Part shown: positions 26,013-34,020 of the stretch, piece by piece | How the letters are laid out: the number at the start of each line of letters is the position of its first letter | Numbering within the stretch: the first letter of the stretch is position 1 | DNA from: Danxiaibacter flavus | GTDB taxonomy: Bacteria > Bacteroidota > Bacteroidia > Chitinophagales > Chitinophagaceae | Direction: 5' to 3' | Length of the DNA stretch: 64,000 nucleotides | NCBI RefSeq assembly: GCF_041060425.1 | Contig: NZ_JAULBC010000010.1 | Span: 156,456-220,455 of the forward strand | The notes under the pieces: generated by a model | Databases searched by the model: none | Told to the model about the DNA's origin: nothing | What the model saw: only the letters and a program-made list of their open reading frames with translations | Made by a program: the position numbers and the translations under genes

Positions 26013-27554
26013 ATGAAATACAAACTGTTTCTATTCATTATAATTGGATTTGGACTGGCTACCCAGATCTCCTGCAAAAAATTCCTGGATCAGCAGCCTA
26101 AAACAACGCTGACCGAAGAGGAAGTTTTCAGTAAGCTGGAAAACATAGAGCCATTGATCAGCGGTCTCTACACCAAATGGCGCGATTCCCGAAAAGACAG
26201 GGGCGGATTTATGTTTCAGTTAGGTGGCGATGAATCTCAACAGGGTGCGTACCAGGTAATGACAGATCCTGATCAGTCAGGCCTTGACAAATACAACGGA
26301 TTTCTTGCGCCGACAAATAACGCACTTACTGCACAATGGGATCTCCGTTGGCCGATTGTTAGTGCCGCAGCTCAGGTGATCAACAAGTTGGGTTACATAA
26401 CAGAAGATACAGCCAAAGGGAATTTTTTAAAGGGCGAAGCCAGTTTTATCAGGGCTGCTGTTTCCTTCGAATTAACGCAGTACTGGGGCGAAATTCCGAT
26501 TATTGACCAGGCGAATCAGGACAAACTGGGCTATGGCAGGCAGCCATTGAATAAAGTATACGAATTCCTTATCAACGATCTCCAGTTTGCTGTCGCTCAT
26601 TTACCAGAAACGCAGGATGATAAAAAACGTGTGACAAAATATGCTGCGATGGCACTGCTTGGTAAAGTATATATGTATGCACCACAGGAATCTACATACA
26701 AAGATTTTCAGAAGGCTGCGGATATGTTTAACGGGATCATCACATCCGGTAAGTATAGTCTTGTAAACAATTTTGCAGACCTGTATGATCCATCCAAACC
26801 AAATAGTTCAGAGTCGCTATACGAATTCCAATTCAATAATACATGGCCTGATAATAATCAAACGCAATGGCAGATGGGTTCAAGAGCTTTAGCTAATATC
26901 GATGGTAACTGTTACTTTGGTGGATATGATTTAATGGTGCCGACAAAGTACTGTTACAGCGATGTTGCGCAAGGCGGCATTTGGGAAACAGGCGACGTTC
27001 GTAAAGCTCAAAGCATACGCTACGATTTTAAGTACAAGGACAAAATGCCGACAATCCCTTCCGGCTTTGGTGGCGACGAGCTTGATCCGCACGTTAAGAA
27101 ATATGAAGATCTCCGCACAGATGGCGTCATGAGTTTCTGGTTGTCAGGAAAGAACATTCTTTACATACGCTATGCAGATGTGTTGTTGTGTTATGCAGAG
27201 TGTCTGAATGAATTGACACGCACTGCTGAAGGTGTGGATATCGTCAACAGCCAGATTAGAAAAAGAGCATTTGGCGGAACACTGCCGGCAAATATGCAAT
27301 GGAGCCAGGGGATGAGCCAGGATGAGTTCCGCACAAAGATCCTTGACGAGCGTATGCGTGAATTGTGTTTTGAAGGATGGCGTCGCATGGATCTGATCCG
27401 CACAAACAAATTTGTTACCCTGATAAAATCCCGCAACAAATGGTCTGCAGAAAGTGGATCTGTCCAGGATTTCCACAAACGTTATCCTATTCCGGACACG
27501 GAAATAAAACAGAATCCGGATATACCGGCAAGTGCACAGAACCCGGGATATTAA
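26013..27554 (+). CDS. SusD/RagB family glycan-binding lipoprotein
   Basis: The 513-residue lipoprotein has a signal and lipobox (GLATQISCKKFLDQQPKTTL, modified Cys at 21). The helical TPR-like SusD fold is evident (AEASFIRAAVSFELTQYWGEIPI-type segment, AAMALLGKVYMYAPQ). The C-terminal RagB/SusD domain ends ILDERMRELCFEGWRRMDLIR then IPDTEIKQNPDIP. It is the surface lid that captures glycan for the SusC channel and sits in the same operon. A REP palindrome follows its stop. Confidence 0.96.
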   Translation: MKYKLFLFIIIGFGLATQISCKKFLDQQPKTTLTEEEVFSKLENIEPLISGLYTKWRDSRKDRGGFMFQLGGDESQQGAYQVMTDPDQSGLDKYNGFLAPTNNALTAQWDLRWPIVSAAAQVINKLGYITEDTAKGNFLKGEASFIRAAVSFELTQYWGEIPIIDQANQDKLGYGRQPLNKVYEFLINDLQFAVAHLPETQDDKKRVTKYAAMALLGKVYMYAPQESTYKDFQKAADMFNGIITSGKYSLVNNFADLYDPSKPNSSESLYEFQFNNTWPDNNQTQWQMGSRALANIDGNCYFGGYDLMVPTKYCYSDVAQGGIWETGDVRKAQSIRYDFKYKDKMPTIPSGFGGDELDPHVKKYEDLRTDGVMSFWLSGKNILYIRYADVLLCYAECLNELTRTAEGVDIVNSQIRKRAFGGTLPANMQWSQGMSQDEFRTKILDERMRELCFEGWRRMDLIRTNKFVTLIKSRNKWSAESGSVQDFHKRYPIPDTEIKQNPDIPASAQNPGY

Positions 27555-27575
27555 TTTTGGTCTGTCAATATTCGT

Positions 27576-27599
27576 AGAGGCGCGATGCATCGCGCCTCT
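27576..27599. repeat. REP palindrome, AGAGGCGCGATG type
   Basis: A 24-base perfect palindrome has the half-site AGAGGCGCGATG. It lies 21 bases after the susD stop and is the left-hand REP of the cluster around the transposase gene. Confidence 0.85.
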
Positions 27600-27730
27600 T
27601 TTATTTCACGCATCGTCCTCCTTTTATTTTTTATTTGATGCATTGCCCTTCCATTATTTGCATTGCGTCGGTATTATTATATTCAAATATTATTACATTT
27701 GAATCCGTTTCACAACCCTTAAAAAATTTT

Positions 27731-28324
27731 ATGTCCCAGTTATTCAGAAACAAATACCGCATTACATCCACGCGGCTACAATCATGGAATTATGCAAACC
27801 CCGGTATGTATTTCATAACAATTTGTACGAAAAATCACGCGCACTATTTTGGGGAAATTGTTGTGGCAGACGCGCAATGCAATGCGTATCTACGGCAATC
27901 CGCCATTGGCCAAATCGCCCATTCCGAATGGTTAAAAACACCCGAAATACGCCCCGATATGAATTTGCAGTTAGGTGAATTTGTGATAATGCCAGATCAT
28001 ATGCATGGGATCGTGATTATTGGCGATAATCATCATCGTAGAGACGCGATGCATCGCGTCTCTGATTCAAATCCGGACGAAACGCAATTTAGAGACGCAA
28101 TGCATTGCGTCTCTACCATCGCACCGCAATCCAAAAACCTGGCATCCATCATCCGCGGATACAAATCCGCAGTTACCACGTTTGCCCGGAAAAACGGCAT
28201 CCTATTTGATTGGCAACCGCGGTATTATGATCATATCATCAGATCGATGGACGAATACGAACGCATTTCCGAATATATCGTCAACAATGCCTATAAATGG
28301 GCTCAAAAGAACAATAAAATCTAG
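27731..28324 (+). CDS. REP-associated tyrosine transposase (RAYT, TnpA_REP)
   Basis: The 197-residue single-strand DNA transposase belongs to the Y1/IS200-like class. The start at 27731 (MSQLFRNKYRITSTRLQSW) is favoured over the upstream in-frame start 96 bases earlier. The HUH motif is H90-M-H92 in MPDHMHGIVII. The Tyr182 in EYIVNN is the likely nucleophile, and the segment NPGMYFITICTKNHAHYFGEI is typical. Such proteins cut and mobilise short REP hairpins. Here REPs of one type flank the gene on both sides and two more lie inside it in frame (residues about 102-130), encoding RRDAMHRVSD and FRDAMHCVST in a variable loop after the HUH motif. A third, decayed copy may be present at 27866-27892. 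The frame is intact, so the gene is probably functional. Confidence 0.92.
   Translation: MSQLFRNKYRITSTRLQSWNYANPGMYFITICTKNHAHYFGEIVVADAQCNAYLRQSAIGQIAHSEWLKTPEIRPDMNLQLGEFVIMPDHMHGIVIIGDNHHRRDAMHRVSDSNPDETQFRDAMHCVSTIAPQSKNLASIIRGYKSAVTTFARKNGILFDWQPRYYDHIIRSMDEYERISEYIVNNAYKWAQKNNKI
28040..28063. repeat. REP palindrome inside the RAYT gene (1)
   Basis: A 24-base perfect palindrome with half-site AGAGACGCGATG is embedded in the reading frame. It matches the flanking REP at 28333. Confidence 0.9.
28090..28115. repeat. REP palindrome inside the RAYT gene (2)
   Basis: A 26-base perfect palindrome has the half-site TAGAGACGCAATG. It differs from the first internal copy by a compensated G-to-A/C-to-T pair, so the palindrome is kept. 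Confidence 0.9.
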
Positions 28325-28332
28325 GTAAATTA

Positions 28333-28360
28333 GTAGAGACGCGATGCATCGCGTCTCTAC
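28333..28360. repeat. REP palindrome, right flank of RAYT
   Basis: A 28-base perfect palindrome has the half-site GTAGAGACGCGATG. It lies 8 bases after the transposase stop and 14 bases before the next start codon, so it may also attenuate transcription into the DUF1801 gene. Confidence 0.9.
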
Positions 28361-28374
28361 TTTAATCAATTTTC

Positions 28375-28788
28375 ATGGCCAAATCTGTCAAACCATCCGA
28401 TGCTGAACAGGTTGCTGATCATATCTCCAAACTGGAGCCCGAAATAAAAGAAGTTGTACAATCGGTCCGTGAGATTATTTTAAGCGTTGATAAAGAAATA
28501 GGAGAGCGAATCAAATGGAACAACCCGAGCTTTTATTATACAGGTAAGATGCAACCTTTTGATCCGAAAGAATACAAAAGGGAAATAGCTGTTTTTAATC
28601 TTTTTAAAGGAAGAATAATGCTTGTGCTGCCCAGCGGCGCCAAGGTAAATGATCAATCGGGTCTGCTGGAAGGTGATTACAAAGATGGAAGAAGAACGAT
28701 TGTATTTACCGATGTAAAGGATGTTCAATCTAAAAAAGAAAGGTTGAAGGGTGTTATAAAGGAATGGTTGAAAATGGTTGAAAAATGA
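28375..28788 (+). CDS. DUF1801 domain protein
   Basis: The 137-residue cytoplasmic protein matches the DUF1801 (YdhG-like) family: EVVQSVREIILSVDKEIGERIKWNNPSFYYTG at the N-terminus and a VFNLFKGRIMLVLPSGAKV core strand. Members are small alpha/beta proteins of unclear function, often implicated in iron or stress responses only by context. No operon partner is visible. Confidence 0.85.
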   Translation: MAKSVKPSDAEQVADHISKLEPEIKEVVQSVREIILSVDKEIGERIKWNNPSFYYTGKMQPFDPKEYKREIAVFNLFKGRIMLVLPSGAKVNDQSGLLEGDYKDGRRTIVFTDVKDVQSKKERLKGVIKEWLKMVEK

Positions 28789-28820
28789 TTTGTAATCGGT
28801 CCATTTATTTACCCCCGCAA

Positions 28821-28854
28821 ACAAAGATCCCCGGCTTTCGCCAGGGACCTTTGT
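28821..28854. terminator. Probable bidirectional terminator
   Basis: The arms ACAAAGATCCCCGG and CCAGGGACCTTTGT pair with two mismatches over a 6-base loop, between the convergent DUF1801 and nrdJ genes. Confidence 0.6.
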
Positions 28855-28882
28855 ATAATCAAAAAAAATCCGCGTTTTAATG

Positions 28883-28911
28883 GTAGAGACGTAGCACTGC
28901 TACGTCTCTAC
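28883..28911. repeat. REP-like palindrome, GTAGAGACGTAGCA type
   Basis: 14-base perfect arms (half-site GTAGAGACGTAGCA) surround one central base. The outer GTAGAGACG is shared with the RAYT-flanking REPs while the inner part differs. It lies 5 bases beyond the nrdJ stop. Confidence 0.85.
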
Positions 28912-28916
28912 GAATT

Positions 28917-31900
28917 TTACGAACAACCCATGCTGTTGCCGCAATTCAAACATTTGTAACAGGTACCGCTGCGAATGGTGATGTGACCGCACACATTACA
29001 TGTTGGGGCATCACTCTGCATGTTTTTCGCTGCAGCATTCACTGCATCTAATCCAACTTCTGCTTTTACGGCAGCCTTCTGTGCTTTCTGAGGCTGTGCG
29101 GCAGCATTGTTGGCAGAACCAACCACACGTACACTGCTTAATTCAGGTTTGCCTAACAATGTAACGTCACCTTCGTCGTCTCCATTGTTCTCAACCGTAG
29201 GTTTATCTATAACATGCACCAGATCTGTTCTGTTCAGGTAATCATACGCCAGTGAACGGAACACAAAATCTACAAGCGATGTTGTTGTTTTGATATTCGG
29301 ATGGTCTACCATTCCGGCTGGTTCAAACTTGGTGAACACAAATTTTTCTACAAACTCTTCTAACGGAACACCGTACTGTAAACCAACAGATACAGCTATC
29401 GCAAAACAGTTCATCAGGCTGCGTAAGGTAGATCCTTCTTTTGCAAGGTCAATAAAGATTTCGCCTAAGGTTCCGTCGCTATATTCACCCGTGTGCAGGA
29501 AGATCACCTGTCCGCCAACTTTTGCTTTTTGTGTAAAGCCTTTACGTTTGCGTGGAAGCGTCTTTCTTTCAACGATGCGTGAAAGCTCTCTTTTTAATTT
29601 AGTATCTGTAGAAGCCTGCATGCGTTTGGTTACTTCTTCAAGCAACTCTTCAACGGACAATTTGCTCAGGTCTACAATATTTGATTCCGGTTGTGCTGCT
29701 GCTTTTTCTGTTTCCTCTTCTTCTTTGCCTTCGCCGGTTTTCTTTTTCTTGTCAGATTTATTGCTCAGCGGCTGGCTCAGTTTAGAACCATCGCGGTACA
29801 AAGCACAGGCTTTAAGACCCAACTGCCAGCTCAACATGTAAGAATCAGCTATTTCTTCAACAGTAGCCTCGTGTGGAAGATTGATTGTTTTTGAAATAGC
29901 TCCACTCAGGAATGGTTGACAAGCAGCCATCATTTTGATGTGACCGTGCGCATGGATAAAGCGCTGACCTTTTTTGCCGCATTTATTTGCGCAATCAAAC
30001 ACCGGTAAGTGTTCTTTTTTCAGGAACGGAGCACCTTCGACAGTCATAGTACCGCATACATAATCGTTTGCAGCGTCTATCTGTTCGTCAGTAAATCCTA
30101 AAGCTTCAAGAAGATTAAAGCTCCAATCGTTGTATTGTTCAGCGGTAAAGCCCAATCTTTCCAGGCAGGCTTCACCTAAAGTGAATTTATTGAATACAAA
30201 ACCGATTTCAAAAGCGCTCTTAGCTGCATCATTCAGTTTTTTAACTTCATCAGCAATAAAGCCTTTCTCACTTAATGTCTGTGGATTAATAAATGGAGCG
30301 CCTTCAAAAGAAGCGGCACCTACTGCATATTTAACTATGCCGTCGATTTCTTTTTCAGAATAACCCAGGTTTTTCAGCGCTGTAGGAACACTCTGGTTAA
30401 TGATCTTAAAATAACCGCCACCAGCTAATTTTTTGAATTTAACCAGTGCAAAGTCAGGTTCAACACCCGTTGTATCACAATCCATTACAAGACCTATAGT
30501 TCCTGTTGGAGCGATCACAGTTGTCTGTGCGTTGCGGTAACCGAATTTTTCACCAAGCTGAACTGCGTCATCCCATGCTTTTGTTGCAGCCTTCAGAAGA
30601 TCTTCAGGACAATATTTTGCGTTGATACCAACAGGTTTAACGCTCAATCCTTCATAAGCTTCGCTTGCATCATAAGCCGCAGCACGGTGGTTGCGCATTA
30701 CACGCAGCATGTCTTCTTTGTTCTCTTCATATTTAGAGAAGGCACCCAGTATTTCAGCCATTTCAGCTGAAGTCTTGTACGCAACACCAGTCATTACCGC
30801 ACTGATTGCGCCGGCAATACCTCTTGCTTCTTCGCTGTCATAAGGAATACCGCTCACCATTAATACAGTGCCCAGGTTGGCAAAACCTAAGCCAAGCGTT
30901 CTGTAATCATATGATAATTGAGCAACGTCCTGGGAAGGGAACTGAGCCATCAACACAGAGATTTCCAATACTACTGTCCATAAGCGGCAGGTGTATTCAA
31001 AACCTTCAATATCAAATACATTTTTCTCAGTATCGAAGAATTTCATCAGGTTGGCACTTGCCAGGTTACATGCCGTGTTGTCCAGGAACATGTACTCGCT
31101 ACAAGGGTTAGATGCGTTAATGCGTCCACCCTGGGGACAAGTGTGCCATTCATTGATGGTAGTGTCGTATTGCGTTCCGGGATCTGCACAACGCCATGCA
31201 GCGTATGCAATCTGGTTCCATACTTCGCGGGCCGGAATTTTCTTCATTACATGTCCGTCAGTACGGGCAGTTAATTCCCAATCTTCATTATTCTGAAGTT
31301 TGTCGAAGAATTTATTCGGAATACGAACAGAGTTATTAGAATTCTGACCGGAAACAGTCAGGTAAGCTTCACCTTCATAATGGCTATCATAGCCAGCATT
31401 GATCAATGCACCAACTTTCTTCTCTTCTTCGACTTTCCAATTGATGAATTTCATGATCTCCGGGTGATCCAGATCCAGGCACACCATTTTAGCAGCGCGA
31501 CGGGTAGTTCCGCCTGATTTTATAGCGCCGGCAGAACGGTCACCAATTTTAAGGAAGCTCATCAATCCGCTGGATGTTCCACCTCCACTTAGTCTTTCAC
31601 CTTCACCGCGAATCTGAGAAAAGTTTGTTCCAACGCCAGATCCATATTTGAAAATCCTCGCTTCACGAACCCAAAGGTCCATAATACCACCTTCATTTAC
31701 CAGATCATCACCGACACTTAATATGAAGCAAGCATGCGGCTGAGGGCGCTCGTACGCATTTTGAGATTTTTTCAGCTGACCATCTATGGGATCAACATAA
31801 TAGTGACCCTGAGGTTTTCCTGTTATGCCGTAGCTGGAGTGCAACCCTGTGTTAAACCATTGTGGGCTGTTGGGAACGCAAGCCTGGTTAAGAATGCTGT

Positions 31901-32267
31901 AAACAAGCTCATCGTAAAAAACAGTAGCATCTTTTTCAGATGCAAAATAATTATAACGTTGTCCCCATTCTTTCCAGCAATTAGCCATACGGTGTGCTAC
32001 CTGCTTAACGGAAGTTTCACGTCCAAGGCTACCATCCGGCTGGGGAACGCCAGCCTTGCGGAAGTACTTTTGAGCAAGAATATCAGTTGCAATCTGGCTC
32101 CATTGAGCTGGAACCTCCACATTTTTCATTTCAAATACAACTTCTCCGTTAGGATTTCTGATCACACTGGTGCGGTAATCATAGACAAATAAGTCAAATG
32201 GGCTGGTACCCTCTTTTGTAAACCGACGTTGAAAGGTCAGGCCTTTCCTGGGTTGTTGCTTCGCCAT
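28917..32267 (-). CDS. nrdJ: Adenosylcobalamin-dependent (class II) ribonucleoside-diphosphate reductase
   Basis: The 1116-residue enzyme reduces ribonucleotides to deoxyribonucleotides using adenosylcobalamin, independently of oxygen. Visible features are VPNSPQWFNTG, PHACFILSVGDD with an active-site Cys, GSGVGTNFSQIRG, the N-x-C-x-E radical-site motif in NPCSEYMFLDNTACNLAS, VIAPTGTIGLVMDCDTTG, a TSCPD domain near residues 915-1010, and a C-terminal zinc-ribbon-like CNVCGH...CYKCLNCG. It is monocistronic. I saw no cobalamin riboswitch or clear NrdR box in the 440-base upstream region. Confidence 0.96.
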   Translation of the reverse strand: MAKQQPRKGLTFQRRFTKEGTSPFDLFVYDYRTSVIRNPNGEVVFEMKNVEVPAQWSQIATDILAQKYFRKAGVPQPDGSLGRETSVKQVAHRMANCWKEWGQRYNYFASEKDATVFYDELVYSILNQACVPNSPQWFNTGLHSSYGITGKPQGHYYVDPIDGQLKKSQNAYERPQPHACFILSVGDDLVNEGGIMDLWVREARIFKYGSGVGTNFSQIRGEGERLSGGGTSSGLMSFLKIGDRSAGAIKSGGTTRRAAKMVCLDLDHPEIMKFINWKVEEEKKVGALINAGYDSHYEGEAYLTVSGQNSNNSVRIPNKFFDKLQNNEDWELTARTDGHVMKKIPAREVWNQIAYAAWRCADPGTQYDTTINEWHTCPQGGRINASNPCSEYMFLDNTACNLASANLMKFFDTEKNVFDIEGFEYTCRLWTVVLEISVLMAQFPSQDVAQLSYDYRTLGLGFANLGTVLMVSGIPYDSEEARGIAGAISAVMTGVAYKTSAEMAEILGAFSKYEENKEDMLRVMRNHRAAAYDASEAYEGLSVKPVGINAKYCPEDLLKAATKAWDDAVQLGEKFGYRNAQTTVIAPTGTIGLVMDCDTTGVEPDFALVKFKKLAGGGYFKIINQSVPTALKNLGYSEKEIDGIVKYAVGAASFEGAPFINPQTLSEKGFIADEVKKLNDAAKSAFEIGFVFNKFTLGEACLERLGFTAEQYNDWSFNLLEALGFTDEQIDAANDYVCGTMTVEGAPFLKKEHLPVFDCANKCGKKGQRFIHAHGHIKMMAACQPFLSGAISKTINLPHEATVEEIADSYMLSWQLGLKACALYRDGSKLSQPLSNKSDKKKKTGEGKEEEETEKAAAQPESNIVDLSKLSVEELLEEVTKRMQASTDTKLKRELSRIVERKTLPRKRKGFTQKAKVGGQVIFLHTGEYSDGTLGEIFIDLAKEGSTLRSLMNCFAIAVSVGLQYGVPLEEFVEKFVFTKFEPAGMVDHPNIKTTTSLVDFVFRSLAYDYLNRTDLVHVIDKPTVENNGDDEGDVTLLGKPELSSVRVVGSANNAAAQPQKAQKAAVKAEVGLDAVNAAAKNMQSDAPTCNVCGHITIRSGTCYKCLNCGNSMGCS

Positions 32268-32740
32268 ATGAGGAAAATGTTTATGTTGTGATTGGATTTT
32301 TTTATTAAAATTCCACCCCCTTTAGTTGGTACGGTTGACGAAAATATCTTGCCTTTTCGAAAAAACAAATGTTGAAATATGCACAAACTGTGGATAAGGA
32401 ATTTGAACTTTCTGTGAGACCAAACTAGTACTGCTTTTCAGTCAATATTCACAGAATGAGGATAAGATTTTTTTAAAATAAAGGTTGAAAACCTAATATT
32501 TATGTACGGTGTAAATATACGGAATTACCAGCGCGCAACAACCGGGCCATTGCAACAATTGCATGAATTTTGATGTTTAAATAATGCATGTTTATAGTCT
32601 TTCAAATTGCTGCCGTAACAATATAACTGCCTGTGAGTTTTAACCCGGTAGGAAAGATTTTATAACATATTAAAAAATAAACGTCTGAAACAGAAAACTT
32701 TTTTGCATTTTTGCAAATAACAGGCACCCATCCATTAAGC
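32268..32740. other. Gene-free divergent region
   Basis: This is the AT-rich gap between divergent nrdJ and the GGGPS gene. TTTTTGC words near 32703 may belong to the right-hand promoter. I see no repeats or RNA elements. Confidence 0.4.
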
Positions 32741-33496
32741 ATGAAGAACGCGTTATATCAAGAACTTACGGAAAGAAAAAAGCTGGGACGAAAATCGTTT
32801 GCGGTGTTAATTGATCCTGATAAGGTAAATTCCTCTTCAATAGAACAATTGGCTTCGCTTTCTGTGGCAGCCAATGTGGATTACTTATTTGTGGGCGGAA
32901 GTCTTGTTATTGCAGATAATCTTGATGAATGCATACAGCAGCTGAAAGCCAGCTGCAATATTCCGGTTATACTTTTCCCCGGCGCCCCTTCCCAGGTTAG
33001 CAAATATGCTGACGCGCTGCTATATTTATCATTGATCTCCGGCCGCAATCCGGAATTGTTGATCGGGCAGCATGTGATCAGTGCGCCTTTTGTAAGGCAA
33101 AGCGGACTGGAAATTATGCCAACCGGCTACATGGTTATTGATGGTGGAGCACCAACTACGGTTTCCTATATTTCAAATGCATCTCCTATACCTTCTGACA
33201 AAAACGATATCGCAATGTGCACGGCCATGGCCGGTGAAATGCTGGGCATGAAGCTGATTTACATGGACGCAGGCAGTGGCGCCAAAAAGCCGATCTCTGA
33301 AGGAATGATTGAACGCGTAGCCAAACACATTGAAGCTCCTTTAATTGTAGGTGGCGGTATTACAGACCCGGAAAAGGCTTACCGCAACGGAAAAGCCGGT
33401 GCCGATGTAATTGTGATAGGCAACGCAATCGAGAAAGATCTTTCTCTCATTAAAGAAATGAGTGATGCGATCCATTCTGTGCCAGTGTCTTTGTAA
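32741..33496 (+). CDS. Geranylgeranylglyceryl/heptaprenylglyceryl phosphate synthase family protein
   Basis: The 251-residue TIM-barrel prenyltransferase (ATG at 32741; the upstream TTG at 32711 would add 10 unlikely residues) joins a polyprenyl diphosphate to glycerol-1-phosphate. Signature segments are FAVLIDPDK, DYLFVGGSLV, PVILFPGAPSQVSKYADALLYLSLISGRNPELLIGQH, IYMDAGSGAKKPI and LIVGGGITDPEKA. GGGPS homologues are known in Bacteroidota, where their lipid role is less clear than in archaea. Confidence 0.93.
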   Translation: MKNALYQELTERKKLGRKSFAVLIDPDKVNSSSIEQLASLSVAANVDYLFVGGSLVIADNLDECIQQLKASCNIPVILFPGAPSQVSKYADALLYLSLISGRNPELLIGQHVISAPFVRQSGLEIMPTGYMVIDGGAPTTVSYISNASPIPSDKNDIAMCTAMAGEMLGMKLIYMDAGSGAKKPISEGMIERVAKHIEAPLIVGGGITDPEKAYRNGKAGADVIVIGNAIEKDLSLIKEMSDAIHSVPVSL

Positions 33497-33550
33497 GCTT
33501 AAAGCCTTATTGAGTAAAGCTTAAAGCCTAAAGCCCAAAGCTTAAAGCTT
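33497..33550. repeat. GCTTAAA heptamer tract
   Basis: Starting at the first base after the stop codon, 7-base words GCTTAAA, GCCTTAT, then GCTTAAA, GCCTAAA, GCCCAAA and GCTTAAA run in register with one 8-base step. Related words recur at 33684-33711 and 33870-33897. Confidence 0.75.
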
Positions 33551-33584
33551 GTTTCATCGAACATTATTGATTTTCGTCTTTTTG
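33547..33584. repeat. 38-base direct repeat, copy 1
   Basis: It begins GCTTGTTTCATCGAACATT and ends GTCTTTTTG. The second copy at 33711 differs at one base. Confidence 0.8.
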
Positions 33585-33710
33585 CTGAGGTTCTATTTAG
33601 TGTCCTTAAGGTAATAGCAATGGAGATCTTTAGGAAGGAATAAATTCATCTTTGCCCGAAAACCATTGGGCCAGACAAATGAGTTTTAAGCTTTAGGCTT
33701 TAAGCGCTCA

Positions 33711-33748
33711 GCTTGTTTCATCGAACATTGTTGATTTTCGTCTTTTTG
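33711..33748. repeat. 38-base direct repeat, copy 2
   Basis: This is the second copy, 164 bases downstream of the first. Both copies follow directly on a heptamer tract, so tract plus repeat were duplicated together. The rest of the gap 33749-34020 holds another tract (TTTTAAG, CTTTGGG, CTTTAGG, CTTTATG) and no gene. Confidence 0.8.
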
Positions 33749-34020
33749 TTGGTTAATATTCATCCTACTTAGGCTTGAGTGCAACCACTTTCAATGCAAG
33801 GAAAACCTATTGGTACGATAATTTATTATCGATTCACTTAAATCACCAGGTAAGATGGTTGAGTTTTAAGCTTTGGGCTTTAGGCTTTATGCTTTCCAAG
33901 ATGTTATTAACCTTCTCTCCCTCCATTAAATTTCAACAAAAAATTTTAAATGTCTGGCAGGCTTTATGTTTGTACAATCGCCAATTTTGTAAATAAGATA
34001 AAACAGTCTTAGTATCTAAC

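Noticed and set aside
32268..32740. Cobalamin riboswitch upstream of nrdJ
   Set aside because: I could not find a B12-box-like sequence or a convincing multi-stem structure on the minus strand.
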